Part shown: positions 7,573 through 16,603 of the stretch, one piece after another
Layout: every line of letters begins with the position of its first letter
Position numbering within the stretch: the stretch's first letter is position 1
Assembly (NCBI GenBank): GCA_964370095.1
Contig: CAYJHJ010000007.1
Coordinates: 1 to 46,804 of the forward strand
Origin: CAYJAZ01 sp964370095
Lineage (GTDB): Bacteria > Desulfobacterota > Desulfovibrionia > Desulfovibrionales > Desulfovibrionaceae
Direction: 5' to 3'
DNA length: 46,804 bases
Position numbers and translations under genes: made by a program
The notes under the pieces: generated by a model
The model's input: the letters and a program-made list of their open reading frames with translations, nothing else
Databases searched by the model: none
What the model was told of the DNA's origin: nothing

Positions 7573-9291
7573 ATGAACATTTTTGTTCCCCTAAAGAAAC
7601 AACATCATCTACCAAAAGCAGCAAAAAATTCTTTTTACACTTTATGCAGTGTATTTGTTTTTTGCTCACTTCTGCTTTCCGGTTGCGCAACAAAAGAAGT
7701 AAGTAACGTATACCCTGTTCAAGTTGAAAAGGCAAGCTGGATAAAAGAGCATCCAACCGGTTTTTCAGAAAAAGATCTTGCATCTATTTCTATGAGCGAC
7801 ACACAAAAAGAAATCTTTTTGCGCTTTACAGAGCTTGAATTAGGGCTTTCAAAAAGACAATTATTTGAAATTGCAGAATATTATAAAGCATACCTTAATA
7901 ATAAATCTCGTATGGAAGAATTTTTAGGGCGCTCTCAAGCATATCTTCCTTATATCCATGAAGTTTTTTCTGAACGTGATATGCCTGCAGATTTAGCTTA
8001 TCTTGCCTATCTTGAAAGCGGCTTTAAGGTTAAAGCAAGGTCCCACGCAGGTGCCCAAGGCATTTGGCAATTTATGCCAAGAACAGGCGAAAGTTTTGGC
8101 TTAGAGCAGGATTGGTTTGGCGATTGGAGGCATGACCCCTATATTTCAACACAGGCTGCAGCAGATTATCTTGATTATTTGAATAATTTATTCGACGATT
8201 GGCTTTTAGCTGTAAGTGCTTATAATGCAGGAGAAGGAAAAATTGGCAGAGCTTTAGATGAAACAGGTGCACAAACCTTAGATGAACTTGTTGTAAGAAA
8301 TTCTCAGCTCAAAGGAAAAGTGAAAATCAAAGATGAAACCTTAGAATATATTCCGCGTTTTATTGCTTTGAAAAAAATTATGATGTATTCACAAGAACTT
8401 GGATTAAAACCAAATTATCAAGACGTGGCAAATCTTCATCATGAAGTTCACAGCGTTCTTGTAGATACAAATACCGATTTATTGGCTGTTGTAAAAAGTA
8501 TTGGCATGAGCTGGGAAGAATTTCATCAATATAATCCTGCACTTAAATCTTATGTTAGCCCATCTGATAGACTGATATATGTGCACATTCCTGCCTATAA
8601 AGAAGAAGAATTTGAATATGCAGTCAAGCAAAGTCATGCTCATGAAGGTTATCATCTTTATACAATAAGAAAAAATGATACTTACAGTAAAATCAGTAAA
8701 AACTCCGGCATACCTAGCTATATTTTACAACAAGCAAACTCTTCACAAAAATTGATAACCGGCAAAACTATTGTTATTCCAAAACCTGTGGGCAAAAATC
8801 TTCCTAGTAAGATCACCTCTACTTCTGTTGAATCTGTGCAAATTGCAAGCAATGCACCTGCTAAAAGTTCAAATGAAGCTGTAGTTTCAAGTGCTCAAGC
8901 AACAATAAAAGCATCAAGCCCCAAAAAAGAAGTGGCTAAAAGCGAAAAAAGCACAAGAACCCTTAATGTTGACGGCACTTATAAAGTGAAGTCAGGCGAT
9001 ACTCTTTATTCCATATCCCGTGAGTTCAATGTTTCTTTAGATGAAGTTTATAAGATGAATAAAGGGCTTAGTGCAAAAAGCTTGAAAGCAGGTTCAATTA
9101 TCAAAGTTCAAAAGGAAAGTAATATTAAGGAAATTGCATTAAATACAAGTCAAAGTTATAAAGTCAAATCAGGCGATACTTTATGGTCAATTGCCAGAAA
9201 AAACGACACTAATGTTGATACAGTGATGAAAATAAACAATCTGAGCAGCTCTTCAAAAATCAAAGCAGGGCAAACACTTATACTTCCATAA
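7573..9291 (+). CDS. mltD: membrane-bound lytic murein transglycosylase D lipoprotein with three LysM domains
   Basis: A 572-residue lipoprotein that cuts peptidoglycan glycan strands. The signal peptide ends in a lipobox LLSGC with acylated Cys38. The SLT domain (about 135-235) has catalytic Glu148 in YLESGF, then AGAQGIWQFMPRTGE and AYNAGEGKI. Three LysM modules follow at about 360-403, 470-513 and 529-571; the first is divergent and separated by a Ser/Ala/Lys-rich linker (405-468). The frame is open much further upstream, but AAGGAG at 7561-7566 sets the ATG at 7573 (six-base spacing). An ATG at 7567 directly abuts the Shine-Dalgarno and is less likely. The rlmB start on the other strand is 22 bp away. 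Confidence 0.94.
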   Translation: MNIFVPLKKQHHLPKAAKNSFYTLCSVFVFCSLLLSGCATKEVSNVYPVQVEKASWIKEHPTGFSEKDLASISMSDTQKEIFLRFTELELGLSKRQLFEIAEYYKAYLNNKSRMEEFLGRSQAYLPYIHEVFSERDMPADLAYLAYLESGFKVKARSHAGAQGIWQFMPRTGESFGLEQDWFGDWRHDPYISTQAAADYLDYLNNLFDDWLLAVSAYNAGEGKIGRALDETGAQTLDELVVRNSQLKGKVKIKDETLEYIPRFIALKKIMMYSQELGLKPNYQDVANLHHEVHSVLVDTNTDLLAVVKSIGMSWEEFHQYNPALKSYVSPSDRLIYVHIPAYKEEEFEYAVKQSHAHEGYHLYTIRKNDTYSKISKNSGIPSYILQQANSSQKLITGKTIVIPKPVGKNLPSKITSTSVESVQIASNAPAKSSNEAVVSSAQATIKASSPKKEVAKSEKSTRTLNVDGTYKVKSGDTLYSISREFNVSLDEVYKMNKGLSAKSLKAGSIIKVQKESNIKEIALNTSQSYKVKSGDTLWSIARKNDTNVDTVMKINNLSSSSKIKAGQTLILP

Positions 9292-9316
9292 CACAATAAA
9301 AAACCACAAAATAAAG

Positions 9317-9348
9317 AAAACCTATTTCTTCCAAGAAATAGGTTTTTT
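9317..9348 (+). terminator. rho-independent terminator of mltD
   Basis: A perfect 14-bp inverted repeat, AAAACCTATTTCTT and its complement around CC, followed by a T run (TTTTTT at 9343-9348). Confidence 0.9.
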
Positions 9349-9426
9349 CGTTAAAAATCACTATACAAATTATTAAAGCTGTCTTATATAATAAATGTTC
9401 AATAAAATTTTGATAAGGAATCAATT

Positions 9427-12099
9427 ATGAAAAAACATAAATATATATATAAGCTCATGTTACTTTTAGCCATTTTTCTCCTGACAAATACAGCGTCTTA
9501 TGCTGAAAATAATGTAACTGTTCTCAAAAATGGTTTAAGGGTGCTTGTGAAAGAAGATAGCCGCTTCCCTCTTGCTTCCGTGCGTTTATATGTACATGCA
9601 GGCGGAGCGTATGAAAGCGAAGATAAAGCAGGCATGAGCCACTTGCTTGAGCATATGGTTTTTCGTGGAACATCAAAAAGACCTGATGGATCGGTTGCTA
9701 AAGAAATGAAGGCTATAGGCGGAAATTTCAATGCTTATACCTCAGCTGACGAAACCGTATATTATACAAATGTTCCCTCAAGCGAATGGAAGAAAGGGCT
9801 TGATATAGTTGGGGATATGGCTTTTAATGCTTTGCTTGATCCAAAAATTTTAGAAGAAGAAAAAGAAGTGGTTTATGCTGAAATGGGGCAAAGACGTGAA
9901 GACCCTCACATGAAAATTTATGAAGACAGCATTGCACTTGCTTTAGATAATACACCTTATCGCTTTGGCGTGCTTGGCACAAAAGAAACCGTTGCCAGCG
10001 TAAGTGTTGAAGATTTAAAAAAATACATCAATACTTATTATAACCCTCAAAATATGCTCTTGGTAGTTGTTGGTGATGTGAAAAAACAAGAGGTGATTGA
10101 AGAAGCAGAAAGATATTTTTCAAGCATGGAAAATAAAGAAATACAGCTCTTCCCTTCTTCTGTTGAACTTCCTTTATTTAATGAAACAAAGCTTGAAATT
10201 GCAAAAAACCCAAATTCCAATGTTTTATTAAATCTTTCCTTTCCAACACCTTCAATTTATGATGAAAGCTCAAACAGCCTTGATATTCTTGCACTTCTTT
10301 TAGGCGGGCTTGACACTTCTTTATTAAAAAAGAAATTTGAAAGAGATGAAAAAATAGTCAATAGTATAGCTGCGTATAATATTGGTTATAATCGCGTATC
10401 ATTATTTACTATTTCTGTTGATTTAGAAAAAGAAAATCTTGAGAGATTTATGCTTGAAATCATCCCTTTACTTGCAAATCTTTCAGCAGATGATTTCACG
10501 CAAAAGCAGCTAGATACAGCAAAGTTCCTCTATGAAACCAGTTTTGAAAGAAGAAAGAGCACTGTTGAAGGCTATGCACGTTTACTTGGGGACAGCGAAT
10601 TTGCTTCACCCGGTGAATTTAGCATTGAAAACTATCTTTATTCTATAGAGCAAATCAATAATTCAAATATTCAAAAAGCTATTGATATGTATATAAAACC
10701 TTCAAACATGGCTATAAATCTTCTTCTTCCCGAAGAAATGATAACTGAAAATAAAATACCAAACTTCTTGGAAGCAGTTGAAGCAAATTGGGTTGAAGAT
10801 AATTCCATGTCTAATATTATAGCTGATGCCGTTTATTACAAATCTATCTTACCTGAAAATGTGAAAATTATCGAAGAAAGCGAAGACCGTTTGGTGCTGG
10901 AATATGCAAAAGGTTCACAACTCATCTTATTATTTGATGAAACCATGCCCTTTTTCTCTGCCGAACTTAAATTCTTAGGCGGAAATTCTTTATTGTTAAA
11001 AGAAAACGAAGGGCTTTCTTCAATGCTTGATTCCATGCTTACAGAAGCTACAGAAAAACTTGATAGAGAAGCTTTTTCAGCCTATTTATCAGAAAAAGCC
11101 ATTGGCATAAGTGCAAGTGCAACGCGTGAATCCTTTAATCTTAACCTTGATGCTCCGACAAAGTTTGAAAAAGAAGCCTTTAATCAGCTTTCAGAAGTTA
11201 TTAATCATCCTGCTTTTGCTGAAAAAGACTGGGCAAATGTGAAAGAAAGCTTAAAGGCAGATGCAAGACAAAGGGCTGAAAATCCTGCTTCTTTGCTTTT
11301 CAGCGAAATCTATCCATCAATTTTTTCAGATGACAATGTCTATGGTTATAAGCTGTTGGTTTCAGAGGATAAAATTGAATCTTTTACCCTAAATGAAGTA
11401 AAAGAACTGTGGCAAGTGCAAATGCAAAAACCTTGGATTTTAACAGTTGCCGGCGATTTTGATTTGATAAATGTACTTGAATTTGCAAAGCAGCTCCCTC
11501 TAAATAATGATGAAATTCAACTGGCTAAAGCACCTAATTGGCAAGAAAACAAGAAGAAAACCTTTGTTCTTGAAGATAAAAACCACGCCTATATCATGCA
11601 GCTTTTCCCTACTGTGCCCTATACACACGAAGATTCCGCAGCTCTTGCTGTTCTAAACAATGTTTTAGGTGATATGTCTGGGCTATTATTTATGGAAGTG
11701 CGCGAAAAAAGAGGGCTTGCTTATCAAGCTGCTCCAATAAATCTTGCAAGCCCAAAAGCGGGGGCACTTGCTTTTTATGTAAACACAGCACTAGAAAACG
11801 AAGATAAGATTTTGCCTGTTTTTGAGATTATCATCAAAGATTTACAAAATGACCCCTTACCAAAAGATGTGATTGACGCAGCAAAATTATCTATAAAAAC
11901 GGATTATATAGCTAAAAAACAATCCTTAGCTGCAAGAGTATCTGAAGCTGCAACCAATAGGTTCCTTGGCAGAGATTTAGACTATGATGCTAAATTTATT
12001 GATGAAGTTCAAAAGATTACAGCTGAAGATGTGCAAAAAGTAGCCCAAAAATATCTTTTACCGCAAGAATCCTATATAATCAAAGTAACTTCAAATTAG
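9427..12099 (+). CDS. periplasmic M16 (pitrilysin/insulinase-type) zinc metallopeptidase
   Basis: An 890-residue secreted protease with two M16 modules. A signal peptide (residues 1-26, cleavage after SYA) precedes the active N-terminal module. That module carries the inverted zinc motif HLLEH (72-76), with His72, His76 and catalytic Glu75, and a third ligand at about Glu152 in KEVVYAEMGQRRED. The second half repeats the fold without the HxxEH site and has the C-terminal R-Y-type signature EVREKRGLAYQAAP. This is the usual arrangement for bacterial two-module M16 enzymes. AAGGAA at 9415-9420 gives a good start. uvrC follows at 16 bp, suggesting one transcript. The natural substrates are unknown. 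Confidence 0.93.
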   Translation: MKKHKYIYKLMLLLAIFLLTNTASYAENNVTVLKNGLRVLVKEDSRFPLASVRLYVHAGGAYESEDKAGMSHLLEHMVFRGTSKRPDGSVAKEMKAIGGNFNAYTSADETVYYTNVPSSEWKKGLDIVGDMAFNALLDPKILEEEKEVVYAEMGQRREDPHMKIYEDSIALALDNTPYRFGVLGTKETVASVSVEDLKKYINTYYNPQNMLLVVVGDVKKQEVIEEAERYFSSMENKEIQLFPSSVELPLFNETKLEIAKNPNSNVLLNLSFPTPSIYDESSNSLDILALLLGGLDTSLLKKKFERDEKIVNSIAAYNIGYNRVSLFTISVDLEKENLERFMLEIIPLLANLSADDFTQKQLDTAKFLYETSFERRKSTVEGYARLLGDSEFASPGEFSIENYLYSIEQINNSNIQKAIDMYIKPSNMAINLLLPEEMITENKIPNFLEAVEANWVEDNSMSNIIADAVYYKSILPENVKIIEESEDRLVLEYAKGSQLILLFDETMPFFSAELKFLGGNSLLLKENEGLSSMLDSMLTEATEKLDREAFSAYLSEKAIGISASATRESFNLNLDAPTKFEKEAFNQLSEVINHPAFAEKDWANVKESLKADARQRAENPASLLFSEIYPSIFSDDNVYGYKLLVSEDKIESFTLNEVKELWQVQMQKPWILTVAGDFDLINVLEFAKQLPLNNDEIQLAKAPNWQENKKKTFVLEDKNHAYIMQLFPTVPYTHEDSAALAVLNNVLGDMSGLLFMEVREKRGLAYQAAPINLASPKAGALAFYVNTALENEDKILPVFEIIIKDLQNDPLPKDVIDAAKLSIKTDYIAKKQSLAARVSEAATNRFLGRDLDYDAKFIDEVQKITAEDVQKVAQKYLLPQESYIIKVTSN

Positions 12100-12115
12100 A
12101 ACTCACATAAAATCG

Positions 12116-14089
12116 ATGGAAAAACCGGACAATAACAGCCTGCCCACATCACCCGGTGTGTATCTTTATAAAGATAAGAACAATAAAATTATCTATGTGG
12201 GAAAGGCTATAAATATAAGAAAACGCGTGCTTTCTTATTTTAGGCCTGAGCATACTCTTACCTCAAAAACAGTGCTCATGCTTTCGCACGCCGTTTGCCT
12301 TGATACAATAAGCACCACAACAGAAAAAGAAGCTCTCTTGCTTGAAGCTTCCTTGATTAAAAAGCACAGGCCGCGCTATAATATTGTCCTGCGTGATGAC
12401 AAACAATATGTTTTATATAAATTTTCTGTGAAAGATCCCTTCCCTCGCCTCGAAATCACCAGAGCTGTGAAAAAAGACGGTGCTAAATATTATGGCCCCT
12501 TTACTTCCGGTTTTTCAGCAAAGGAAACATGGAAAAATATACATAGGCTTTTCCCTTTAAGGCGTTGCAATGAAAGATCTTTTTCTAATCGCACACGCCC
12601 TTGCCTTTATCATTATATCAATCAATGCCTAGCTCCTTGCACTGAAAATGTCAGTAAAGAAGAATATGCTAAAATTGTTCATAAAGTAAGCCTGCTTTTA
12701 TCAGGCAAATCAGCACAATTGCACGAAGAGCTTGAAAAAAATATGCTTCTTGCTGCTGAAAATTTAGACTTTGAAGAAGCTGCACTTTACAGAGATCAAA
12801 TACAAGCACTTGAAAAAACACTTGAAAAACAAAGCACTGTACTTCCTGATGCAAAAGATATGGACGTGATTGGAATTATTCAAGCAAAAGAAGGGCTTTG
12901 CCTTGGGCTCATTTTTGTCAGAAATGGCATGATGATTGATTCAAGAACCTTTTATTGGCAAGGACTCAGCTTTGAAGAATCCCACGAACTTTTACTCACT
13001 TTTCTCACACAGTATTATGCAAATGCCTATATACCACAGCACATTATCTTACCTTTTTTGCCTTTGCACACCCATGAAACGGAATATATGAACGGCAACG
13101 AAGAACAGGCTTCAGAAGAACTGCATTTATTGGCAGAATCGTTCAGCGAAATGCGTGAGCAAAACCTTCACCTTCATAAAGACAACAATCTTGCAAATAA
13201 TAAAAATTCAAAATCATTTCAGCAAGTTCGTATTCGCTTAGCAAAAAGCTTGGAAGAAAATAAGCTTATAGAAATTGCTCATGCAAATGCAAAAGAGCAT
13301 ATACGCTCAAAAGAAGACGTGGCTATTGGCGATATCTTGTTGCCGTATTTTACTGCTGATAAGAAAATAAAAACAATAGAAAGCATTTCAAAAATCGAAT
13401 GTGTTGATGTTTCGCATACTTTTGGTAAGGCGACAAAGGTGGGTATGGTGGTTTTTGAAAATGGAAAAGAACTGAAAGAAGAATACAGGGCTTGGAATAT
13501 TGAAGCAAATGGTGATGATTATCAAGCACTTGCAACTTGGGCAAAACTAAGAATAGAAAGAACTATTGAAGGCAGGGCTACTTTTCCCGACCTTATTTTA
13601 ATTGACGGCGGAAAAGGTCAATTATCTGCGGTTTATACTGTGTTTTTAGATGTTTATAATACCATGATAAAGCCTGAAGATAATTCTTTGCCTTTTTATG
13701 TGGCTTCAATAGCAAAAGCAAGAGATGATGAGGGCAAACAAGATAGAAGAGCCGGTAATGTTTCAGACAGAATTTTTGTCCCGAACAGAACTAATCCGCT
13801 CAGTATAAGGGCAGGTTCACAAGAATTACTCTACCTTCAAAAAATAAGAGATGCCGCCCATAATTATTCTATTAAAAAACACAGGCAAGCAAGAACAAAA
13901 CTTGCCTTGCAGTCGGAACTTCAAAGACTTCAAGGTGTTGGTGAAAAAACAATAGAAGCTTTGTGGAAACATTTTTCAAATATAGATACTCTTTTAAAGG
14001 CAAGCCCCGAAGAGTTAGCTAAAATCCCCAATATTTCAATAAAAAGAGCGAAAGATTTGCACGCGAAATTACAAACTATCAACAAATAG
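12116..14089 (+). CDS. uvrC: excinuclease ABC subunit C
   Basis: A 657-residue dual-incision nuclease of nucleotide excision repair. The GIY-YIG domain covers about 10-90 (SPGVYLYKDKNNKIIYVGKA). Four cysteines at 151, 163, 171 and 175 form the cluster-binding arrangement seen in UvrC. The UVR domain is at about 205-240, and the RNase H-like nuclease follows, with IECVDVSHTFGKATKVGM and LILIDGGKGQ. Tandem helix-hairpin-helix motifs (LQGVGEKTIEALWKHF, IPNISIKRAKDL) close the protein. It is somewhat longer than the E. coli protein (610 aa), through an insertion around 300-370. No Shine-Dalgarno precedes the ATG, 16 bp after the M16 peptidase stop, so translational coupling is likely. Confidence 0.97.
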   Translation: MEKPDNNSLPTSPGVYLYKDKNNKIIYVGKAINIRKRVLSYFRPEHTLTSKTVLMLSHAVCLDTISTTTEKEALLLEASLIKKHRPRYNIVLRDDKQYVLYKFSVKDPFPRLEITRAVKKDGAKYYGPFTSGFSAKETWKNIHRLFPLRRCNERSFSNRTRPCLYHYINQCLAPCTENVSKEEYAKIVHKVSLLLSGKSAQLHEELEKNMLLAAENLDFEEAALYRDQIQALEKTLEKQSTVLPDAKDMDVIGIIQAKEGLCLGLIFVRNGMMIDSRTFYWQGLSFEESHELLLTFLTQYYANAYIPQHIILPFLPLHTHETEYMNGNEEQASEELHLLAESFSEMREQNLHLHKDNNLANNKNSKSFQQVRIRLAKSLEENKLIEIAHANAKEHIRSKEDVAIGDILLPYFTADKKIKTIESISKIECVDVSHTFGKATKVGMVVFENGKELKEEYRAWNIEANGDDYQALATWAKLRIERTIEGRATFPDLILIDGGKGQLSAVYTVFLDVYNTMIKPEDNSLPFYVASIAKARDDEGKQDRRAGNVSDRIFVPNRTNPLSIRAGSQELLYLQKIRDAAHNYSIKKHRQARTKLALQSELQRLQGVGEKTIEALWKHFSNIDTLLKASPEELAKIPNISIKRAKDLHAKLQTINK

Positions 14090-14121
14090 CTATAAGGAGA
14101 ATATAAGCTCTCTAAAGTGCT

Positions 14122-14859
14122 CTAAATCATTTTTTTCAGTTTATCCAACTCATTAGCACTAAGTTCATAAACACCTCTTGGGGGAATATTTCCTAATTGA
14201 AAAGGCCCGTGCGAAATACGCATAAGTCTTAAAATAGTCAGCCCCATTTCATTGCACATACGTCTGATTTGTCTGTTTATTCCTTGATGTAGGGTGAATT
14301 CAATGTCGTATTCATCTTCATAGCCTTTACGCTGCGGAAAGACTTTTGTTTCAACAGGAGCAAGCAAGGTGCCATCTTCTAGTTTCATACCCTTATTCAT
14401 AATAGAAAGTATTCGATTGATGTCTTTTTGTTCATCATTTCGCACTCTTACTCTATAGATTCTTTCATGGTCGTGCTTTGGGTGCATAAGTTTATTAGCC
14501 AAATCACCGTCATTGGTAAGCAGAATAAGCCCCTCAGAAAAATAATCAAGCCTACCAACAGGATAAAGCCTAAATTTTTTGTATTTTGCGGGAAGAAGAT
14601 CTAAAACCGTCATGCGCCCCTCAGGGTCAGATACGGTTGAAACTACTTGAACGGGTTTATGAACAATAAGGCAGACAGTTTCTTGCTTATTTGAAATTAC
14701 TTTATTGTCAACAGATACAATGTCATTTGCTTCAACACTCATGCCTTGCCTTGCTAATACATTGTTTATCTTTACTCTTTTCGTTTCAATTAATTCATCG
14801 GCAGCTCGTCTTGAGCAAAGGCCTGAGTCTGCAATATACTTATTTAGGCGAATTCCCAT
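14122..14859 (-). CDS. rluB: RsuA/RluB/RluF-family rRNA pseudouridine synthase
   Basis: A 245-residue pseudouridine synthase. The S4 RNA-binding domain (1-60) has RLNKYIADSGLCSRRAADELI. The catalytic domain contains VGRLDYFSEGLILLTNDGDL with the nucleophile Asp105, then RIYRVRV and GINRQIRRMCNEMGLTILRLMRISHGPF, typical of the family. The exact target is inferred; RluB (23S rRNA) is favoured over RsuA. An AAGGA precedes the ATG. The gene converges with uvrC, with only about 30 bp between the stops and no clear terminator. Confidence 0.9.
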   Translation of the reverse strand: MGIRLNKYIADSGLCSRRAADELIETKRVKINNVLARQGMSVEANDIVSVDNKVISNKQETVCLIVHKPVQVVSTVSDPEGRMTVLDLLPAKYKKFRLYPVGRLDYFSEGLILLTNDGDLANKLMHPKHDHERIYRVRVRNDEQKDINRILSIMNKGMKLEDGTLLAPVETKVFPQRKGYEDEYDIEFTLHQGINRQIRRMCNEMGLTILRLMRISHGPFQLGNIPPRGVYELSANELDKLKKMI

Positions 14860-15092
14860 TATATATCCTTGAAATTACAAAAAATTTTTTTTTAATTTGC
14901 ATTTGCTTTTTCTTAGTATGTAGGCTATATTGAAAAAGGTCAAGAAAGAAATATCATGTAAAATTTTTATTAATTGACTTTTATATATTTATAATAAGAA
15001 GGTAACTTCCCATAACTAAAAATGAACGAATCAGAAGAATAAAAAAATGGATTAATCCTTTCTTAATCTTCCCTTTATATTGTTTTTATAAA

Positions 15093-15686
15093 TTGCTCAC
15101 GGCCACTTTAAGATATAAAGAATATGGGCGTGAACATTTAGACGCATTAAATAAAAATAAAGAAATTGCAGTCATATCTTTATGGCATGATGAGCTTTTT
15201 CCTTTGGCTGCTTTAAGAAATGATTTAAAGATTGTTACAGTCGTAAGCCCAAGTGTTGACGGCTCTTTTCTTGCAGATACTTTAGAAAAGCTTGGGGCCA
15301 GAACAGTGCGTGGTTCAAGCACAAGGCAGGGAATGAAGGCTTTATTACAAGCTGTAAAACTTATGCGCGACGAAAAGTTTCATGCATGTGTTACAATTGA
15401 CGGGCCTTTAGGCCCAAGACATAAAGCAAAAGATGGGGCTATTTTTTTAGCTCACAAAGCAAAAGCATATGTAGTGCCTGTTCGTATTATTATGCATAAT
15501 TGCTATACTTTTAATACATGGGATAAGTTTAAAATCCCATTGCCTTTCAGCAAAGTTTCCTTGTTTTGTGCAAAACCCTATCTTGTTGAAGCGGAAGAAT
15601 TAACAGAAGAAGTCCTTTTGGCAGAAAAATTAAAATTAGAGCAAACACTTGAAAACCTTAACGGGAATAAATATGACACACAGTAA
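15093..15686 (+). CDS. DUF374 family lysophospholipid acyltransferase-like protein
   Basis: A DUF374 protein, a family close to lysophospholipid acyltransferases and often beside lipid A genes. Visible family blocks are YGREHLDAL, ISLWHDELFPL, VVSPSVDGSFLADTLEKLGARTVRGSS and ACVTIDGPLGPRHKAKDGAIFLA. The coordinates give the only ordinary in-frame start, TTG 15093 (197 aa). However, the frame is open back to 15006 and encodes a basic plus hydrophobic N-terminus (RRIKKWINPFLIFPLYCFYK) typical of the family, so translation probably begins upstream. No ATG, GTG or TTG exists there. ATA at 15012 has AGAAGG nine bases before it; the ATG at 15022 is in another frame and stops after six codons. The gene overlaps the next acyltransferase by 14 bp. 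Confidence 0.82.
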   Translation: MLTATLRYKEYGREHLDALNKNKEIAVISLWHDELFPLAALRNDLKIVTVVSPSVDGSFLADTLEKLGARTVRGSSTRQGMKALLQAVKLMRDEKFHACVTIDGPLGPRHKAKDGAIFLAHKAKAYVVPVRIIMHNCYTFNTWDKFKIPLPFSKVSLFCAKPYLVEAEELTEEVLLAEKLKLEQTLENLNGNKYDTQ

Positions 15687-16572
15687 TGATTTAAATTTTT
15701 ACCAGAGAGTTCAATATATTTTGCTTGTTTCTATGGGAAAGTTTTTTGCTTTCTTAGGTTTTTCTTTTGCAAAATATTTTGGAAATTTTATTGGTTTTTT
15801 GCTATGGCATTTACTTGTGCGAAGAAGGAATATAGCCATAAGCAATATTCATAGGCGTTTAAACTATTCTAAAAAAGATGCAAGAAAAATTGCTTATGCA
15901 TCATTTAAAAATAGTGCCCGATCTTTTATTGAGATTACGCTTGTAAAATCTTTTTCTTTAAATCCTATACGCACGCAGCTTAAAATCACTGAACCTGAAT
16001 TATTTAAAAAGATGAAAGACCTTGATTCTTCTTATATTTTAGCAACAGCTCATATGGGAGCTTGGGAATTTATGTCTGCTGTTATGGCTGATTTGCACTT
16101 GGGCACAAGGCCACTTCTTATTGTTGCAAGAAAATACCCTAACCCTGCTGTGCAAAAATTCATTGCAAAAAATCGTGAATCGCATGGTGCAACAATGCTT
16201 GGGCATAAAATGATTGCTCCTGCTGTTTTGAAAGCTTTAAAGCGTAAAGGCGGTGTTGGTTTTTTAGTAGATCACAGAGCTTTACCGCACGAAGCTATTC
16301 AACTAAGCTTTTTAGGAAGGCAAACAGCAGTAAATATGGGCCCTGCCCTCTTGGCTTTGCGTGGCAATGCTGTTGTTGTTCCTTCATTTATTCTTCGAGA
16401 TAAAGAAGGCTATGTTCTTCATTTTCAAGATTTCCTTGATACAAGAGAACTTGAAGGCACTCGTGAAGAAAAAATAGAAATAATAGCAGAATTCTATACT
16501 GCAGCTGTTGAAAAAGTTATCAGAAAATATCCTGAACAATGGTTTTGGATGCATAACCGTTGGAAAGATTGA
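15673..16572 (+). CDS. LpxL/HtrB-family lipid A acyltransferase
   Basis: A 299-residue membrane-associated acyltransferase that adds a secondary acyl chain to lipid A or a related lipid. An N-terminal hydrophobic anchor (about 12-45: ILLVSMGKFFAFLGFSF) precedes the catalytic HxxxxE motif in ATAHMGAWEF. The block KRKGGVGFLVDH and the C-terminal YPEQWFWMHNRWKD are strongly characteristic of LpxL/LpxM. The open frame extends a few codons upstream, but ATG 15673 has GGGA six bases before it and is the best start. It overlaps the DUF374 gene by 14 bp, so the two are translationally coupled and probably act in the same lipid pathway. Confidence 0.9.
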   Translation: MTHSNDLNFYQRVQYILLVSMGKFFAFLGFSFAKYFGNFIGFLLWHLLVRRRNIAISNIHRRLNYSKKDARKIAYASFKNSARSFIEITLVKSFSLNPIRTQLKITEPELFKKMKDLDSSYILATAHMGAWEFMSAVMADLHLGTRPLLIVARKYPNPAVQKFIAKNRESHGATMLGHKMIAPAVLKALKRKGGVGFLVDHRALPHEAIQLSFLGRQTAVNMGPALLALRGNAVVVPSFILRDKEGYVLHFQDFLDTRELEGTREEKIEIIAEFYTAAVEKVIRKYPEQWFWMHNRWKD

Positions 16573-16603
16573 TTGAATTATAAGAAGAGAATAAGAGATT
16601 ACT

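Noticed and set aside
14090..14121. AAGGAG (14094-14099) just after uvrC, like a ribosome site without a gene
   Set aside because: No start codon follows at a suitable distance and the region is the 3' end of rluB on the other strand. It may be a relic, but nothing supports a gene.
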